A stretch of DNA of 64,000 nucleotides from Planctomycetaceae bacterium (GCA_002709045.1 PAPJ01000011.1:1-64000); one strand, 5' to 3'. Shown: positions 25,624 to 35,871, numbered from the stretch's first letter. The notes: a model not told the origin generated them from the letters alone. A program made the numbers and translations.

Positions 25624-25642
25624 TTAGGCGCCAAATACATCA

Positions 25643-26719
25643 ATGTCTGACGTTATTGACTCAAATGAATTACCGAGCGTACGCTCAAAAATGGAGATTG
25701 ACTGGGTGCGTTGCATCCCCTTTTATCTTCTTCATTTAAGCGCGGTCAGTGTCTTTTTCGTTGAGTTTACCTGGATGGCCGTCATCATGACGGCGTTGAT
25801 GTTTTTTCCCCGAATGTTCGGGCTGACAGGATTCTATCACCGGTATTTTGCTCATCGAGCTTATAAAACTTCACGGTGGTTTCAATTCGTCGGCGCAGTT
25901 TTAGGTGGAGCCGCAATTCAGCGTGGAGCTCTTTGGTGGGCATCTCATCATCGCGATCATCATCGGCACAGTGATACAGAAAAAGATCTTCACAGTCCTA
26001 AACAAACAGGATTCTTTTACAGTCATATGGGCTGGTTCATGACGAAAGATAATTTCCATTTTAAGGCAAACAGGATCAAGGATTTCACGAAGTATCCTGA
26101 ATTGGTCTTTATCAACAAACATGATGTGTTAATTCCGGCTTTGTTCTTTATCTTTTGTTATTGCGTCGGCCATTTTTGGAATGGTGCATTAGGGATTCAA
26201 GAGGGGTCTACCTGGGCATTGAGTGGCTGGCAGGTTGTGGCTTATTCGTTCTGTTTGGGAACGGTATTGTTATACCACAGTACATTTTTCGTGAATTCTT
26301 TGGCACACGTTTGGGGAACACGTCCATATAAAACAACGGATACCAGCCGTAATAATCTTTTTATTGCGATTGTGACAATGGGTGAAGGCTGGCATAACAA
26401 TCACCATCATTTTCAGTCATCGGCCCGAAATGGTTTTCGCTGGTATCAGATAGATGCAACCTACATGATCCTCAAAATGCTCTCTTTCGTTGGTATCGTC
26501 TGGGATTTGAAACCTGTTCCCAAACACGTTGTCCATAGAACCGCCAAAGCTGAAGAGGATCAGGCCCGGGAGGATCATGCCAGCACAGAACCGGCCAGTG
26601 AAAACCCGCCCAGCAAAGATCAGGTCATTGCAGATCAGGTCATTGCAGATCAGGCCATTGCAGATCAGGCCATTGCAGATCAGGCCAGCAAAGATAGAGA
26701 GAATGCCACGTCGGTTTAG
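25643..26719 (+). CDS. Membrane fatty-acid (acyl-CoA type) desaturase
   Basis: This 358-residue di-iron membrane desaturase puts a cis double bond into fatty acyl chains. The three histidine boxes are present: HRYFAH at 66-71, HHRDHH at 102-107, and HNNHHH at about 251-256. The pattern is that of the stearoyl-CoA/delta-9 class. Hydrophobic pairs flank the boxes. After about residue 300 the catalytic part ends and a very polar tail begins, rich in Glu, Asp, Ala and Gln and closing in short tandem repeats (see the repeat entry). That tail is not part of the family. The gene stands alone, with a terminator downstream. Confidence 0.9.
   Translation: MSDVIDSNELPSVRSKMEIDWVRCIPFYLLHLSAVSVFFVEFTWMAVIMTALMFFPRMFGLTGFYHRYFAHRAYKTSRWFQFVGAVLGGAAIQRGALWWASHHRDHHRHSDTEKDLHSPKQTGFFYSHMGWFMTKDNFHFKANRIKDFTKYPELVFINKHDVLIPALFFIFCYCVGHFWNGALGIQEGSTWALSGWQVVAYSFCLGTVLLYHSTFFVNSLAHVWGTRPYKTTDTSRNNLFIAIVTMGEGWHNNHHHFQSSARNGFRWYQIDATYMILKMLSFVGIVWDLKPVPKHVVHRTAKAEEDQAREDHASTEPASENPPSKDQVIADQVIADQAIADQAIADQASKDRENATSV
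26618..26692 (+). repeat. 15-base tandem repeat, five units, in the desaturase tail
   Basis: Five copies of a 15-base unit lie head to tail: GATCAGGTCATTGCA twice, GATCAGGCCATTGCA twice and a diverged GATCAGGCCAGCAAA. Each encodes DQ(V/A)IA or the variant DQASK. The unit length keeps the reading frame, so copy number can change without breaking the gene. Confidence 0.95.
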
Positions 26720-26827
26720 TATTTACCGACGGAACCTCTGCCGACGTTCTTCTGAGCGGGTGTATTTTTTAGACCGCACTAAAATGTTTTGGCTGGCAGC
26801 TTCGTGTAGTGATACGAGCTGGCGCAT

Positions 26828-26867
26828 CAAAAATCCCATTGGTCTTTAATTTACCAACGGGATTTTG
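26828..26867. terminator. Bidirectional terminator between desaturase and FAH-family genes
   Basis: The hairpin pairs CAAAAATCCCATTGGT (26828-26843) with ACCAACGGGATTTTG (26853-26867), with a single mismatch and a 9-base loop. A and T runs flank it on either side. It serves both converging genes. Confidence 0.8.
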
Positions 26868-26886
26868 AGTGGAAATGACCGGCGTA

Positions 26887-27690
26887 TCAGGATTCGTTAA
26901 CGACCGGATTGGTTAGCTTGCCAATGCCTTCGATTTCAATTGTGATTTCGTCGCCTTCTCGCAGAAATCGCGGAGGATCCTGTGCAAAGCCAACGCCGTG
27001 CGGTGTACCTGTCAGGATGACCGTTCCAGGCTCCAGAACTGAACTACCGCTAAGGAATTCGATCAGTGTAGGTACGTCAAAAATCATATCATCGGTATTC
27101 CAATCCTGCATGACATCTTCATTGAGGATTGTTTTGATGCCCAGAGTATTTGGGTTCGTTATTTCGTCAGAGGTAACGAGTACCGGGCCTAATGGACAAA
27201 ACGTATCAAAGGTTTTACCACGGCACCATTGACTGCCACCCCATTTCCCTTGCCAGTCACGGGCGCTGACATCGTTGGCACAGGTGTATCCCAGGACATA
27301 GTCCAAGGCATTTTCCCGGGAAACATTTTTAGCTCGTTTACCAATCACGACCGCAAGTTCACATTCGTAATCCACCATCGTACTGGCCAGTTGCGTTGGA
27401 ATTTCAATATTGTCTCCGGGGTTTTGAAGTGTACTAGGCATTTTCATGAAAACGACAGGATGTTCCGGCATCTCTGAACCGCCTTCTTCGGCATGTTTCT
27501 TGTAGTTCAAGCCGATACAAACGATTGATTTAGGCACGATGGGTGCGAGTAATTTGCTGACGGTGGCTGTTTCACCTGTATCTGATGGTGAATCGAATGG
27601 ACATCCTTCCAGATAAGTTACGCTACCGTCATTGTGTTGGACGCCATATCTGGTTTCGTCAGTGTCGTTGATAAATCGTACGATTTTCAT
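26887..27690 (-). CDS. Fumarylacetoacetate hydrolase (FAH) family protein
   Basis: This 267-residue protein of the FAH superfamily cleaves C-C bonds in, decarboxylates or isomerises small keto acids with a bound divalent metal. Visible marks are IGLNYKKHAEE near residue 60, the metal-binding YECELAVVIGKRAKN around 110, the CANDVSARDWQ segment, and the closing LTGTPHGVGFAQDPPRFL. These fit 2-keto-3-deoxy-acid or acylpyruvate hydrolase-like members. A sugar-acid role would suit the nearby aldolase operon, but it is not linked to it. It lies downstream of the DUF1501 gene on the same strand, with a 105-base gap that holds a weak inverted repeat at 27726-27743. Confidence 0.87.
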   Translation of the reverse strand: MKIVRFINDTDETRYGVQHNDGSVTYLEGCPFDSPSDTGETATVSKLLAPIVPKSIVCIGLNYKKHAEEGGSEMPEHPVVFMKMPSTLQNPGDNIEIPTQLASTMVDYECELAVVIGKRAKNVSRENALDYVLGYTCANDVSARDWQGKWGGSQWCRGKTFDTFCPLGPVLVTSDEITNPNTLGIKTILNEDVMQDWNTDDMIFDVPTLIEFLSGSSVLEPGTVILTGTPHGVGFAQDPPRFLREGDEITIEIEGIGKLTNPVVNES

Positions 27691-27795
27691 GAGATTGATC
27701 TTTGTTTATAAAGTACTGGTAAAGTCGGTAAGTTTGCCTACCGTCTAGTATTGAGACATAGTTTATTTATACCCCAAAAATTAAGACGCTGGGGG

Positions 27796-29265
27796 TTAGT
27801 TGAGGATGTCTTGAACAACGGTACCGTGAACGTCGGTCAGACGGAAGTCACGGCCTTGATAACGGTAGGTAAATTGTTCGTGGTTGATTCCCATCAGATG
27901 CATGAGAGTCGCATGTAAGTCATGTACATGGACGCCGTTTTCAGCTACGTTCACACTGTAGTCATCAGATTGGCCATGGGTGATCCCGCCTCTAATCCCG
28001 CCGCCGGCCAGCCAGATGGACATCACGCTTGGGTGATGGTCGCGACCATATTTTTCTTTGGTAAGATTACCCTGCGAGTAGATTGTGCGGCCAAATTCGC
28101 CCCCCCAGACAATTATCGTGTCATCAAACAGTCCTCGTTGTTTGAGGTCTTTGATCAAAGCGGCAGAGGGTGCATCCGTATCCTTACACTGCCCCCGCAT
28201 CGCGCCTGGTAATCCACCATGATGGTCCCAGCCCTGATGGAATAATTGAATGAAACGTACTCCGCTTTCTGCGAGCCGGCGGGCGATCAGACAATTATAG
28301 GCATAGGTGCCTGTCTTGAGTGCATCGGGACCGTACATATCAAGAATGTGTTTTGGTTCGTCACTCATATCCAGAATCTTGGGAATCGACATTTGCATAC
28401 GATAAGCGAGTTCATACTGAGCGATACGCGTTTCGATATCCGGGTTACCGGTAGTGCTTAATTGAAGCTCATTCAGCCTTTTCAGGCTGTCGAGCATTGC
28501 GCGTCTTGTAACATCGTCCACTCCGCCTGGATTGTTGATATCCAGTACAGGATCACCCTGATTACGGAATTTAACACCCTGAAACCTACTCGGTAAAAAA
28601 CCGCTTCCCCACAAGCGATCGTAAAGAGGCTGACCACCCGGTCTACCCGTACCTCGGGAACTCATCGCTACAAATGCCGGTAGATTGGCGTTCATATTAC
28701 CAAGACCGTAGCCGAGCCATGAGCCAATACTTGGTCGGCCCGGTATCTGAGCCCCCGACTGCATTAGTGTTGCTGCCGGGTCGTGATTGATTGCATCGGT
28801 ATGAAACGAGTTGATAATGCACAGGTCATCAGCTACTTCGGCCAGTCGCGGCAGCGTTTCGGGTAACCAGTTTCCCCCTTCGCCATGTTGACTGAATTTG
28901 AAAATCGATGGTGCAACCGGAAAAGATGCCTGAGCGTTACTCATCGTTGTTTTACGATCATCAGGGTAGACGCTCTTCGGGACTTCTTCACCAAATCGTT
29001 CTAACAATTGTGGCTTATAATCGTAGAGGTCCATTTGGGCAGGACCACCAGACTGGAATAAATAGATAATCCGTTTGGCTTTCGGCCTATGATGTGGCAG
29101 CGACTTCAGCCCGCCGATAGATTGTTGATTAATACGGTGTGCATTGGCATCCCCACTCAATAGCGTTGCCAATCCCAATCCTCCCAGGCTCGTACTCATA
29201 CGATTCAGGAAGTATCTGCGATGTTGCAGATTCCGCGTTTTTTGTAAGTCCGATAGTTTTGTCAT
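27796..29265 (-). CDS. DUF1501 protein
   Basis: This 489-residue protein of the DUF1501 family has an alkaline-phosphatase-like fold typical of Planctomycetes. It begins with a twin-arginine-like leader (HRRYFLNRMS then a Gly/Leu-rich stretch). Family marks are KRIIYLFQSGGPAQMDLYDYKP near residue 65, FHTDAINHDPA, the WDHHGGLPG segment and VWGGEFGRTIYSQG. The start overlaps the stop of the upstream cytochrome gene by four bases (ATGA), so the pair is translationally coupled, as is usual for this gene couple. The biochemical role of the pair is not established. The likely location is periplasmic. Confidence 0.92.
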   Translation of the reverse strand: MTKLSDLQKTRNLQHRRYFLNRMSTSLGGLGLATLLSGDANAHRINQQSIGGLKSLPHHRPKAKRIIYLFQSGGPAQMDLYDYKPQLLERFGEEVPKSVYPDDRKTTMSNAQASFPVAPSIFKFSQHGEGGNWLPETLPRLAEVADDLCIINSFHTDAINHDPAATLMQSGAQIPGRPSIGSWLGYGLGNMNANLPAFVAMSSRGTGRPGGQPLYDRLWGSGFLPSRFQGVKFRNQGDPVLDINNPGGVDDVTRRAMLDSLKRLNELQLSTTGNPDIETRIAQYELAYRMQMSIPKILDMSDEPKHILDMYGPDALKTGTYAYNCLIARRLAESGVRFIQLFHQGWDHHGGLPGAMRGQCKDTDAPSAALIKDLKQRGLFDDTIIVWGGEFGRTIYSQGNLTKEKYGRDHHPSVMSIWLAGGGIRGGITHGQSDDYSVNVAENGVHVHDLHATLMHLMGINHEQFTYRYQGRDFRLTDVHGTVVQDILN

Positions 29266-31589
29266 CGTTTCGTGATTGCCTCGTCCAGATTAAAGATTGT
29301 TGAAGCTACCATCGTTAAAGCTGCTAATTGTTGTTTGTCCATTTCTTCATTGGCGTCCGATTCACCGATTGAGACTAATACCGAAGCTTGCTCAGGATGT
29401 TCTGCATAGCGTTGTTGAAAGAGTGCCAGTGATTCTGTCAGGATTTGCATTTCATGTTGAGTTGGAAGCCTTGTTAAAACAGTTTGGAAAGCGTATTTAA
29501 TTCGTTCTTCATCACTTTCTCCGCCATATTGGAATGCTTGTTGTGCAAGGTTGCGTGCACTTTCAATAAAGATTTTATTGTTCAATAGCGTCAGTGCCTG
29601 AAGGGGAGTATTGGTTGGTTCAGTACGTACAATACACACTTCCCGACCTGCAGCATTGAAATTCATCATGGTCGGAGGAGGAATTGTGCGTCGCCAATAG
29701 GTATACAAACTGCGGCGGTATAATTTGGTTCCGGTGTCCTGCTTATAAGAGTTATTTGAGATCGACCGCCAAATTCGGGGAGGCATATACGGTCTCACCG
29801 ATGGGCCACCAATTTCCTCAGTATAGAGTCCGCTTGCGACCAAAGCCTGATCCCGCAAGGCAAAGCCGGAAAGTCTGTTCCGAGGTCCTCGCGCTAAAAG
29901 TATATTGTTGGGATCACGTAGTATTAGTTCTGGACTGACTTTCGAAGACTGCTGATAAGTGGCACTGAGCAGAATCTGTTTTAGTAATGCTTTGGTATCC
30001 CATTTGGATTGAATGAATCTGGTTGCCAGGTAATCAAGTAAATCAGGGTGTGAGGGTAAACTACCTTGCGAGCCGAAGTTTTCACTGGATTCGACAATTC
30101 CCAGCCCAAAGATTTGTTGCCAGAAACGATTGACGGCAACGCGGGCTGTAAGTGGGTGTTCCGGATGTGTTAGCCATTGAGCAAGCTCATAACGAGTCCT
30201 GGGTTGTAACTCCGCATTAAAGTCCAATGCTGAAGGTACGGTTGGATAGAGCTGTTCAGACTGATCCAGAAGATTGTATTGGCCTCGGCTTAGTAAATAT
30301 GTTTTACGAGGTGTCTCAAGATCGTGCATTACCATCAATGTTGTTGCTGAACCCGGCTGCGGTCGCTGTAGTCCGTTACCAGCCTCTTTTCGGGCATTGG
30401 AAAGCTTGAGGGGTTCGGGAGTTACCGGTTTGTCGAGATCTTCAGAAATGTTTGGCCAGGATTTAGGGATTTCGATGAACGGTGGGCTATTACCATTGTT
30501 GGGACCAATCCCCCATTCAGCATTGTTGTTGAAATAAGCAAATAACTTGTAATAGTCCTTTTGAGAAATAGGATCAAACTTGTGATCGTGACATCGTGAG
30601 CAGCTTACAGTGAGACCTAAGAATACAGTTCCAAATGTGTCGACTCGGTCAGCAACATTTTCAACATGCCATTCAGCCGGGATGGAACCGTCTTCGGAAT
30701 TGATTCGATGGTTTCGGCAAAATGCTGTCGCGATTTGGGATTTCAGCGTCGCATTGGGTTTTTGGTCACCGGCCAACTGATCCGTAATAAATTGGTCATA
30801 AGGCATGTTTTTATTGAAGGCCATGATGACCCAATCCCGCCAAACATGATGATGACGTGTTCTATCATTTTGATAGCCATCGGTATCTGCATAGCGTGAT
30901 GCCTCCAGCCAATACAACGCCATGTGCTCGCCGTAAGCAGAAGATTCGAGTAGTTGATCAATGTATTTTTCGATCGACACTGAGCTATCTTCGGCCAGAA
31001 TCCGTTTAGCATCGTCAAGCTTGGGTGGCAGGCCGGTTAAATCGAAACTAATTCTACGTAGCAATGTGGCTTTGTCTGCCGGAGCAGACGGATGTAGACC
31101 TTCACTGCGTAACCGGTTGTAGATGTAATAGTCGATTGGATTGCGCGACCACTTGTCGCTGCGATGTGGTTTAGTGATCTCTTGCTTTACCGGTTGGAAA
31201 GACCAGTGTTGTTGAAAGTCGGCACCTGCTTTGATCCATTGTGTAAGTAGTTGTTTTTGTTCAGTAGTTAGTGAGCTTCTTGCATCTGGTGGCGGCATCA
31301 TTAGATCAGGGTCGTCCGAATTGATGCGATGAACGAGTTCACTCTGTTTAATTTTGCCTGGTGTGATGACCGTCATGGCTGACTGCCTGATATCTAGTCG
31401 TAAATCGGCCTGTCTCGTGGCATTATCCGGACCGTGGCATTCAAAGCAATGGTTTGAGAGTAGAGGACGTACTTCTTTTTCAAAATCAACAGCCGCCGCA
31501 GTGGAGTGAATCAGGACAACGATCAATGCAGTTACCAGAGGCAGATTGCAAAGCGTCAGCAGACCGCGCATAACAAATGAAAGCGACAC
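29262..31589 (-). CDS. Planctomycete cytochrome c (PSCyt1-PSCyt2-PSD1) protein
   Basis: This 775-residue exported protein has a hydrophobic leader to about residue 35 and a c-type heme site in [10 protein letters not shown] (PSCyt1). DUF1549 (PSCyt2) follows at about 130-340 (with FDLTGLPP and [14 protein letters not shown], a second CxxCH) and DUF1553 (PSD1) after about 470 ([25 protein letters not shown]). I keep the GTG at 31589 as start because GGAGA lies six to seven bases before it; an ATG six codons inside has no such site. The gene is coupled to the DUF1501 gene by a four-base overlap. It probably carries out electron transfer in the periplasm on a substrate that is unknown. Confidence 0.9.
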   Translation of the reverse strand: MSLSFVMRGLLTLCNLPLVTALIVVLIHSTAAAVDFEKEVRPLLSNHCFECHGPDNATRQADLRLDIRQSAMTVITPGKIKQSELVHRINSDDPDLMMPPPDARSSLTTEQKQLLTQWIKAGADFQQHWSFQPVKQEITKPHRSDKWSRNPIDYYIYNRLRSEGLHPSAPADKATLLRRISFDLTGLPPKLDDAKRILAEDSSVSIEKYIDQLLESSAYGEHMALYWLEASRYADTDGYQNDRTRHHHVWRDWVIMAFNKNMPYDQFITDQLAGDQKPNATLKSQIATAFCRNHRINSEDGSIPAEWHVENVADRVDTFGTVFLGLTVSCSRCHDHKFDPISQKDYYKLFAYFNNNAEWGIGPNNGNSPPFIEIPKSWPNISEDLDKPVTPEPLKLSNARKEAGNGLQRPQPGSATTLMVMHDLETPRKTYLLSRGQYNLLDQSEQLYPTVPSALDFNAELQPRTRYELAQWLTHPEHPLTARVAVNRFWQQIFGLGIVESSENFGSQGSLPSHPDLLDYLATRFIQSKWDTKALLKQILLSATYQQSSKVSPELILRDPNNILLARGPRNRLSGFALRDQALVASGLYTEEIGGPSVRPYMPPRIWRSISNNSYKQDTGTKLYRRSLYTYWRRTIPPPTMMNFNAAGREVCIVRTEPTNTPLQALTLLNNKIFIESARNLAQQAFQYGGESDEERIKYAFQTVLTRLPTQHEMQILTESLALFQQRYAEHPEQASVLVSIGESDANEEMDKQQLAALTMVASTIFNLDEAITKR

Positions 31590-31605
31590 AGCCGTCTCCA
31601 GCGAT

Positions 31606-32907
31606 TTAGAGGTTAGCCAGCGTGTTTGAGCTATCGGCCCAGGTGTCGATATTCACACCAAATCGCTGAATAAGCGACAAGTGCAGATCCGGCAATACGG
31701 TTCCGGGTGCAAACTTGATGTGACGACCTGGGGTTAATGTCCCGGCTCCATGACCACCGAGTAAAATTGGCAGATTGGAGCGGACATGTCCGTTTCCATC
31801 TTTGAGTCCGGAACCAAAGAGAACGATCGAATTGTCTAATAGATTAGAACCACCCTCATCAATTTTCTGCAGTTCTTTCATAAGGTAGGCATACTGACCG
31901 ACATAGTATTTGGTTACGGCTGTGTATTCGGATAACCAATCATTCTGATTCTTGTGGTGAGAAATCGTGTGATGATCTCCTTTCAGTCCCATGAAGCCAA
32001 AGTTACAGCGGCTAAATCCGTGAGCCAGCATGAAAGTGCCAACGCGGGTTGTGTCAGTTTGCAGGGCAAGAACCAATAAGTCCATCATCATTTTCACATG
32101 CACATCCCGACCAACAGGGATACCGGCAGAAGGCCTTATTAATTCAGGGGTTGTAGGTGGTACCCATTCACGAATGGGAGGATTCAATGTGCTGTCGATT
32201 TGTTTCTCGACACCGCGCACACTGGAAAGGTATTCTTCGATCTTATGTCCGTCATTCTTACTGGCTCGATTTTTAAGACGCTTGGCATCTTCTAAAACGA
32301 TGTCGACAACACTGCGCAGATCCTGAGCTTCTTCCACGGCATTTTCACCTGTTCGGAAAAGACGATCAAATGCCACCTGTGGATTGATTTCAGGAGAGAT
32401 ACGTGAATTAGGTGACGCCCAAGATACGGTGTTTGCATAAGCAATTGGGAGCCCTGCACCCGCATTACCCTGTCGGGGAGGCTCAGTTCCTAACACGATG
32501 GAAGGGAAGCGTGTCTTGTTCCCGGTATGTCTCGCAATAACCTGATCCATGGAAATCCCCAGAACTCCATTTTTCATTTTGATTCCGGAAAGGAATCCTG
32601 AGGTTGCGCCTACATGACCACCAGCTCCGGTGTTATCTAAATTCGAAAGAATACTGACATGGTCACGCAGACCACTCAAGGGGTTTAGCGATTCGGAGAT
32701 TTCATAATCCGTACCTTCACCTTTAACGTCCCAGGTTGCCGGGTTCACACCGTTAGGCATGAAAAGAGAGATCATACGCATTGGAGGTGTGACGGCTTCC
32801 TTACCGAATAGTGTATCGCTGCTCATTATTTCGAGCATTGGCAGAGCAACCGCCGCACCGGCACCGCGAAGCATCGTACGCCGTGAAATCTTCCAGTTTT
32901 GACTCAT
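31606..32907 (-). CDS. DUF1552 protein with twin-arginine leader
   Basis: This 433-residue protein of the DUF1552 family begins with a twin-arginine signal (ISRRTMLRGAGAAVALPMLE), so it is probably exported folded. Family features include RMISLFMPNGVNPATWD, a LDNTGAGGHVGATSGFLSG segment, and the C-terminal SIVLFGSGLKDGNGHV and PILLGGHGAG. DUF1552 genes usually pair with DUF1592/DUF1588/DUF1585 cytochrome genes. Here that partner is next door but transcribed the other way from a shared 207-base region. It lies 16 bases upstream of the cytochrome gene at 31589 and may lead a three-gene operon running to 27796. Confidence 0.9.
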   Translation of the reverse strand: MSQNWKISRRTMLRGAGAAVALPMLEIMSSDTLFGKEAVTPPMRMISLFMPNGVNPATWDVKGEGTDYEISESLNPLSGLRDHVSILSNLDNTGAGGHVGATSGFLSGIKMKNGVLGISMDQVIARHTGNKTRFPSIVLGTEPPRQGNAGAGLPIAYANTVSWASPNSRISPEINPQVAFDRLFRTGENAVEEAQDLRSVVDIVLEDAKRLKNRASKNDGHKIEEYLSSVRGVEKQIDSTLNPPIREWVPPTTPELIRPSAGIPVGRDVHVKMMMDLLVLALQTDTTRVGTFMLAHGFSRCNFGFMGLKGDHHTISHHKNQNDWLSEYTAVTKYYVGQYAYLMKELQKIDEGGSNLLDNSIVLFGSGLKDGNGHVRSNLPILLGGHGAGTLTPGRHIKFAPGTVLPDLHLSLIQRFGVNIDTWADSSNTLANL

Positions 32908-33114
32908 CGAATAACCTATACAAACTATTTGCTATTATTAAGACTGTTAACCTTATATTATCATTTCTCGGTTACTGACGGCAGGTGTTTTTAACTTGAT
33001 TGGTCAGGAGACTGGTTGTACTTATTCAAGACACTTTTAATTTGTGCAACTATAATGATTATCAGCTCGAAATCGTTCCCTACTTTTCGAGAATCTCTGA
33101 AACATAGGTTGTTT

Positions 33115-35871
33115 ATGCACTTTTGGCTCTTTTTGATGGTGATTTTCGGCGTGGCCATACCGGCAGTCGCTGAAGATTCTGATAAGACGACTGAATTTAC
33201 AGAGAAAGTGCAGCCGCTTTTGAAGGAGTATTGCAACCGTTGTCATAATGCGAAGCAGGCAGCCGGTAAAGTCGATATTGCTCAGTTTACTGCTGTAAAT
33301 CAACTCTTGCCTAATCGTAAGCACTGGCTGAAGATTCTTGAGAAACTGGAAGATCAGGAAATGCCGCCGGAAGAACCTTTACCCACGTTTGCCCAACGGC
33401 GGTTTCTGATTGAGTGGATTGACGGCGAGATCAATGACATTGACTGGTCTAAAGTGAGGAATGCCGGACATGTCGCGACGGCGCGTCTTTCCCGTGAAGA
33501 ATACAACAATACATTGCGTGATCTTTTAGGTATGGATCTCAACCCGGCCCGCGAACTGGGAGACGATGCTCAGGGAGCAAGTGGCTTTAACAACGACCGT
33601 GATAATCTGTTTATTGAACCGGCGCTGTTAGAAAAGTATATTAACGCCGCCCGACAATCGATTGATCAGTTAATTACTCTCCGGGAATCGCCACTCAAGT
33701 TGCATCTGGAAACAGAAAAGATGTTTATGACTGAACGTAACTCACCTCCCAAGGAATTTGGTTATGTTTTGGATCGTGGGCAAATGACTTTGTGGGACTC
33801 GATCAAATTCCCTGTCAGTGGATATTATCGTTTTCGGGTGAAGGCCTGGTCAACTGCCGGACCGACCGGTGCCCGTTTGAGAATTAACGATGAAGTACGG
33901 GGCGATATACAGGTTCCCAGTATGAAACCTGAGATGTATGACCTGATCACTTTTGTGGAGAAAGGTACACATCAGGTTGCCTGGAATATTCAGCAGGGAA
34001 ACTTCATTGTTAGTGTGCCCAATCGGGAAACAGAAGATAGTCCGTCTCAACCTGAAGTGCAGGGTAAAGTGAAACATAAACACTCTGCTCAACCTGTGCC
34101 TCCAGTGAATCAGTGGAGTACGGTAGTAACGAAACGAGCTATGGAAAATCATCCCCGGTTAGCAAAACTTGATGGTGAGAACCAACAAGTCTCTGGCCTG
34201 CGGGAAGCAATGAATAATCAGTTTTATAGTGTCCAACGTCCGATCGAGTGGTTGCGGTTGCATGGGCCTGCGGGCAATAGGTCCGAGCTTCAACGTTTTA
34301 AAGGTTATGTTGCTGAGCGGACTGTTATGCTGGATGATGCAAAGCAATCGTTGGCCGGAGCACTGGATATTTCTCGGGAAGATCTGGATTACCAAATTAA
34401 GGAACAAAATGAGACGGCACTTGCTGATAACAAGATCATTCTGGATTCGGTTGCCAACGTGAAAGCTCCTGCTCCTCAGAAGCAGCGAGCAGGTAATATC
34501 GCGATGGATTTCGTTGAGATTGAAGGGCCGATTTCATTAGGCCCTGTCAGTGAGATTCCGCTGGTTTTCATTACCAAGCCTGGGGAGAACAAGTCAGCAT
34601 TAAAGGCAGCTACTGAGATATTAAACGTGTTTGCATCGCGAGCATTTCGCAGACCAGTCACTGAGCAAGAGCTGGCAGCATACGTGGCATTGTTTGAACG
34701 GGGTTACACGGATGTTGAAACATTTAAAAATGCACTCCGACTTCCGTTGACCGCAATTCTGGTATCACCAAATTTCCTATTTAAATTTGAAGGTAATAGT
34801 GAGGAGCAAAGTGAGTTCAAATTAAATGACTATCAGTTGGCTACAAGGCTGTCTTACTTCCTGTGGATGACCATGCCTGACAGTGAATTGTTTGAATTGG
34901 CCGCTAAAGGAGAGTTAGCAAACCCGGAAGTTCTGCGAACTCAGGTGAAACGAATGTTGCAAGATCCCAAGTCGGCAGTATTCACAGAGAACTTTATTAA
35001 GCAGTGGCTTGAGATCAGTGCCATCGGGAAGACGATTGCGCCGGATCCAAAGAAGTTTCCTGAGTTTGATCCTGTGGTTCAGAAATCTGCGATCTCCGAA
35101 CCTGTTTTGTACTTTGATCACCTGGTACGTGAGAATAAAAGTTTACTGAGTTTACTTCATTCCAAAGAGACCTTTCTTAATAAACCGTTGGCCAAATTGT
35201 ATGGTATCGAAGGTGTCGAACATGAAGAACTTGAGCTTGTCAGCCTGAATGATCCGAATCGTGGCGGGGTATTAGGAATGAGTAGTGTTCTTACAGTGAC
35301 CTCACTGCCATTACGGACCAGTCCGGTTATTCGAGGCAAGTGGGTTCTTGAGACGTTGTTGGGAGATGAATTGCCCCCGCCACCGCCTGATGCCGGGACG
35401 TTACCTGACAATGCAGGCGATGTGAAAGGGAAGACTTTACGGGAGCAATTCGAACAACATCGAAATGATGCTGCTTGCCGATCTTGTCATCAACAAATTG
35501 ATCCGATCGGATTTGGATTGGAGAACTTCGATGCCATTGGAAGATTCCGCCGGCTTCAGGGTGGCAGGCCTATAGATAACTCGGGTGAGTTACCTGATGG
35601 TAGGAAGTTCGCCGGTGCCAGTGAACTCAAGCAAATTCTTCTCGGAGAAAAAGACAGATTTGCCCGAAATCTCAGTGAACGTATGTTGAGCTTCGCACTT
35701 GGACGACAACTTCAGTATTTCGATGAAGGGCCTTTGAGGCATTTGACTGCCACATTGCTGGAGAATGATTTCTCACCCCAGCTTTGGATCGAGGAAGTTG
35801 TTTTGAGTTATCCTTTTGGCAATCAAAACAATCAGGCCGTTGTCGAACAGCAAGTGCCTGTTGGTAAATAA
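33115..35871 (+). CDS. Planctomycete cytochrome with DUF1587/1592/1588/1585 domains
   Basis: From the ATG at 33115 the product is 918 residues with a signal peptide (MHFWLFLMVIFGVAIPAVA). The frame opens earlier at a TTG (33016) and an ATG (33055), but neither gives a better leader. The order is a c-type heme domain (YCNRCHNAKQ), a DUF1587-like part (RLSREEYNNTLRDLLGMD), then DUF1595 (FRRPVTEQELAAY), DUF1592 (TRLSYFLWMTMPDSEL), DUF1588 (GVLGMSSVLTVTSLPLRTSP) with a second heme site CRSCHQQIDPIGFGLENFD, and DUF1585 at the end. It is divergent from the DUF1552 gene, its usual partner family. Probably a periplasmic oxidoreductase of unknown substrate. Confidence 0.88.
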   Translation: MHFWLFLMVIFGVAIPAVAEDSDKTTEFTEKVQPLLKEYCNRCHNAKQAAGKVDIAQFTAVNQLLPNRKHWLKILEKLEDQEMPPEEPLPTFAQRRFLIEWIDGEINDIDWSKVRNAGHVATARLSREEYNNTLRDLLGMDLNPARELGDDAQGASGFNNDRDNLFIEPALLEKYINAARQSIDQLITLRESPLKLHLETEKMFMTERNSPPKEFGYVLDRGQMTLWDSIKFPVSGYYRFRVKAWSTAGPTGARLRINDEVRGDIQVPSMKPEMYDLITFVEKGTHQVAWNIQQGNFIVSVPNRETEDSPSQPEVQGKVKHKHSAQPVPPVNQWSTVVTKRAMENHPRLAKLDGENQQVSGLREAMNNQFYSVQRPIEWLRLHGPAGNRSELQRFKGYVAERTVMLDDAKQSLAGALDISREDLDYQIKEQNETALADNKIILDSVANVKAPAPQKQRAGNIAMDFVEIEGPISLGPVSEIPLVFITKPGENKSALKAATEILNVFASRAFRRPVTEQELAAYVALFERGYTDVETFKNALRLPLTAILVSPNFLFKFEGNSEEQSEFKLNDYQLATRLSYFLWMTMPDSELFELAAKGELANPEVLRTQVKRMLQDPKSAVFTENFIKQWLEISAIGKTIAPDPKKFPEFDPVVQKSAISEPVLYFDHLVRENKSLLSLLHSKETFLNKPLAKLYGIEGVEHEELELVSLNDPNRGGVLGMSSVLTVTSLPLRTSPVIRGKWVLETLLGDELPPPPPDAGTLPDNAGDVKGKTLREQFEQHRNDAACRSCHQQIDPIGFGLENFDAIGRFRRLQGGRPIDNSGELPDGRKFAGASELKQILLGEKDRFARNLSERMLSFALGRQLQYFDEGPLRHLTATLLENDFSPQLWIEEVVLSYPFGNQNNQAVVEQQVPVGK

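Noticed and set aside
26618..26692. Short repeats as a CRISPR array
   Set aside because: Units are 15 bases, head to tail, with no spacers, and lie inside a gene.
26529..26849. 106-codon plus-strand frame with repeating RPLQI units
   Set aside because: It is a shadow of the desaturase tail: the 15-base repeats keep every frame open. The desaturase frame holds the family motifs.
27726..27743. CGGTAAG/CCTACCG hairpin between the DUF1501 and FAH-family genes
   Set aside because: It has one mismatch and no T run on the minus strand, so termination cannot be claimed.
33016..33114. Longer N-terminus of the DUF1592-type protein from a TTG
   Set aside because: The extension puts a charged segment before the signal peptide and uses a rare start; the ATG at 33115 gives a clean leader.
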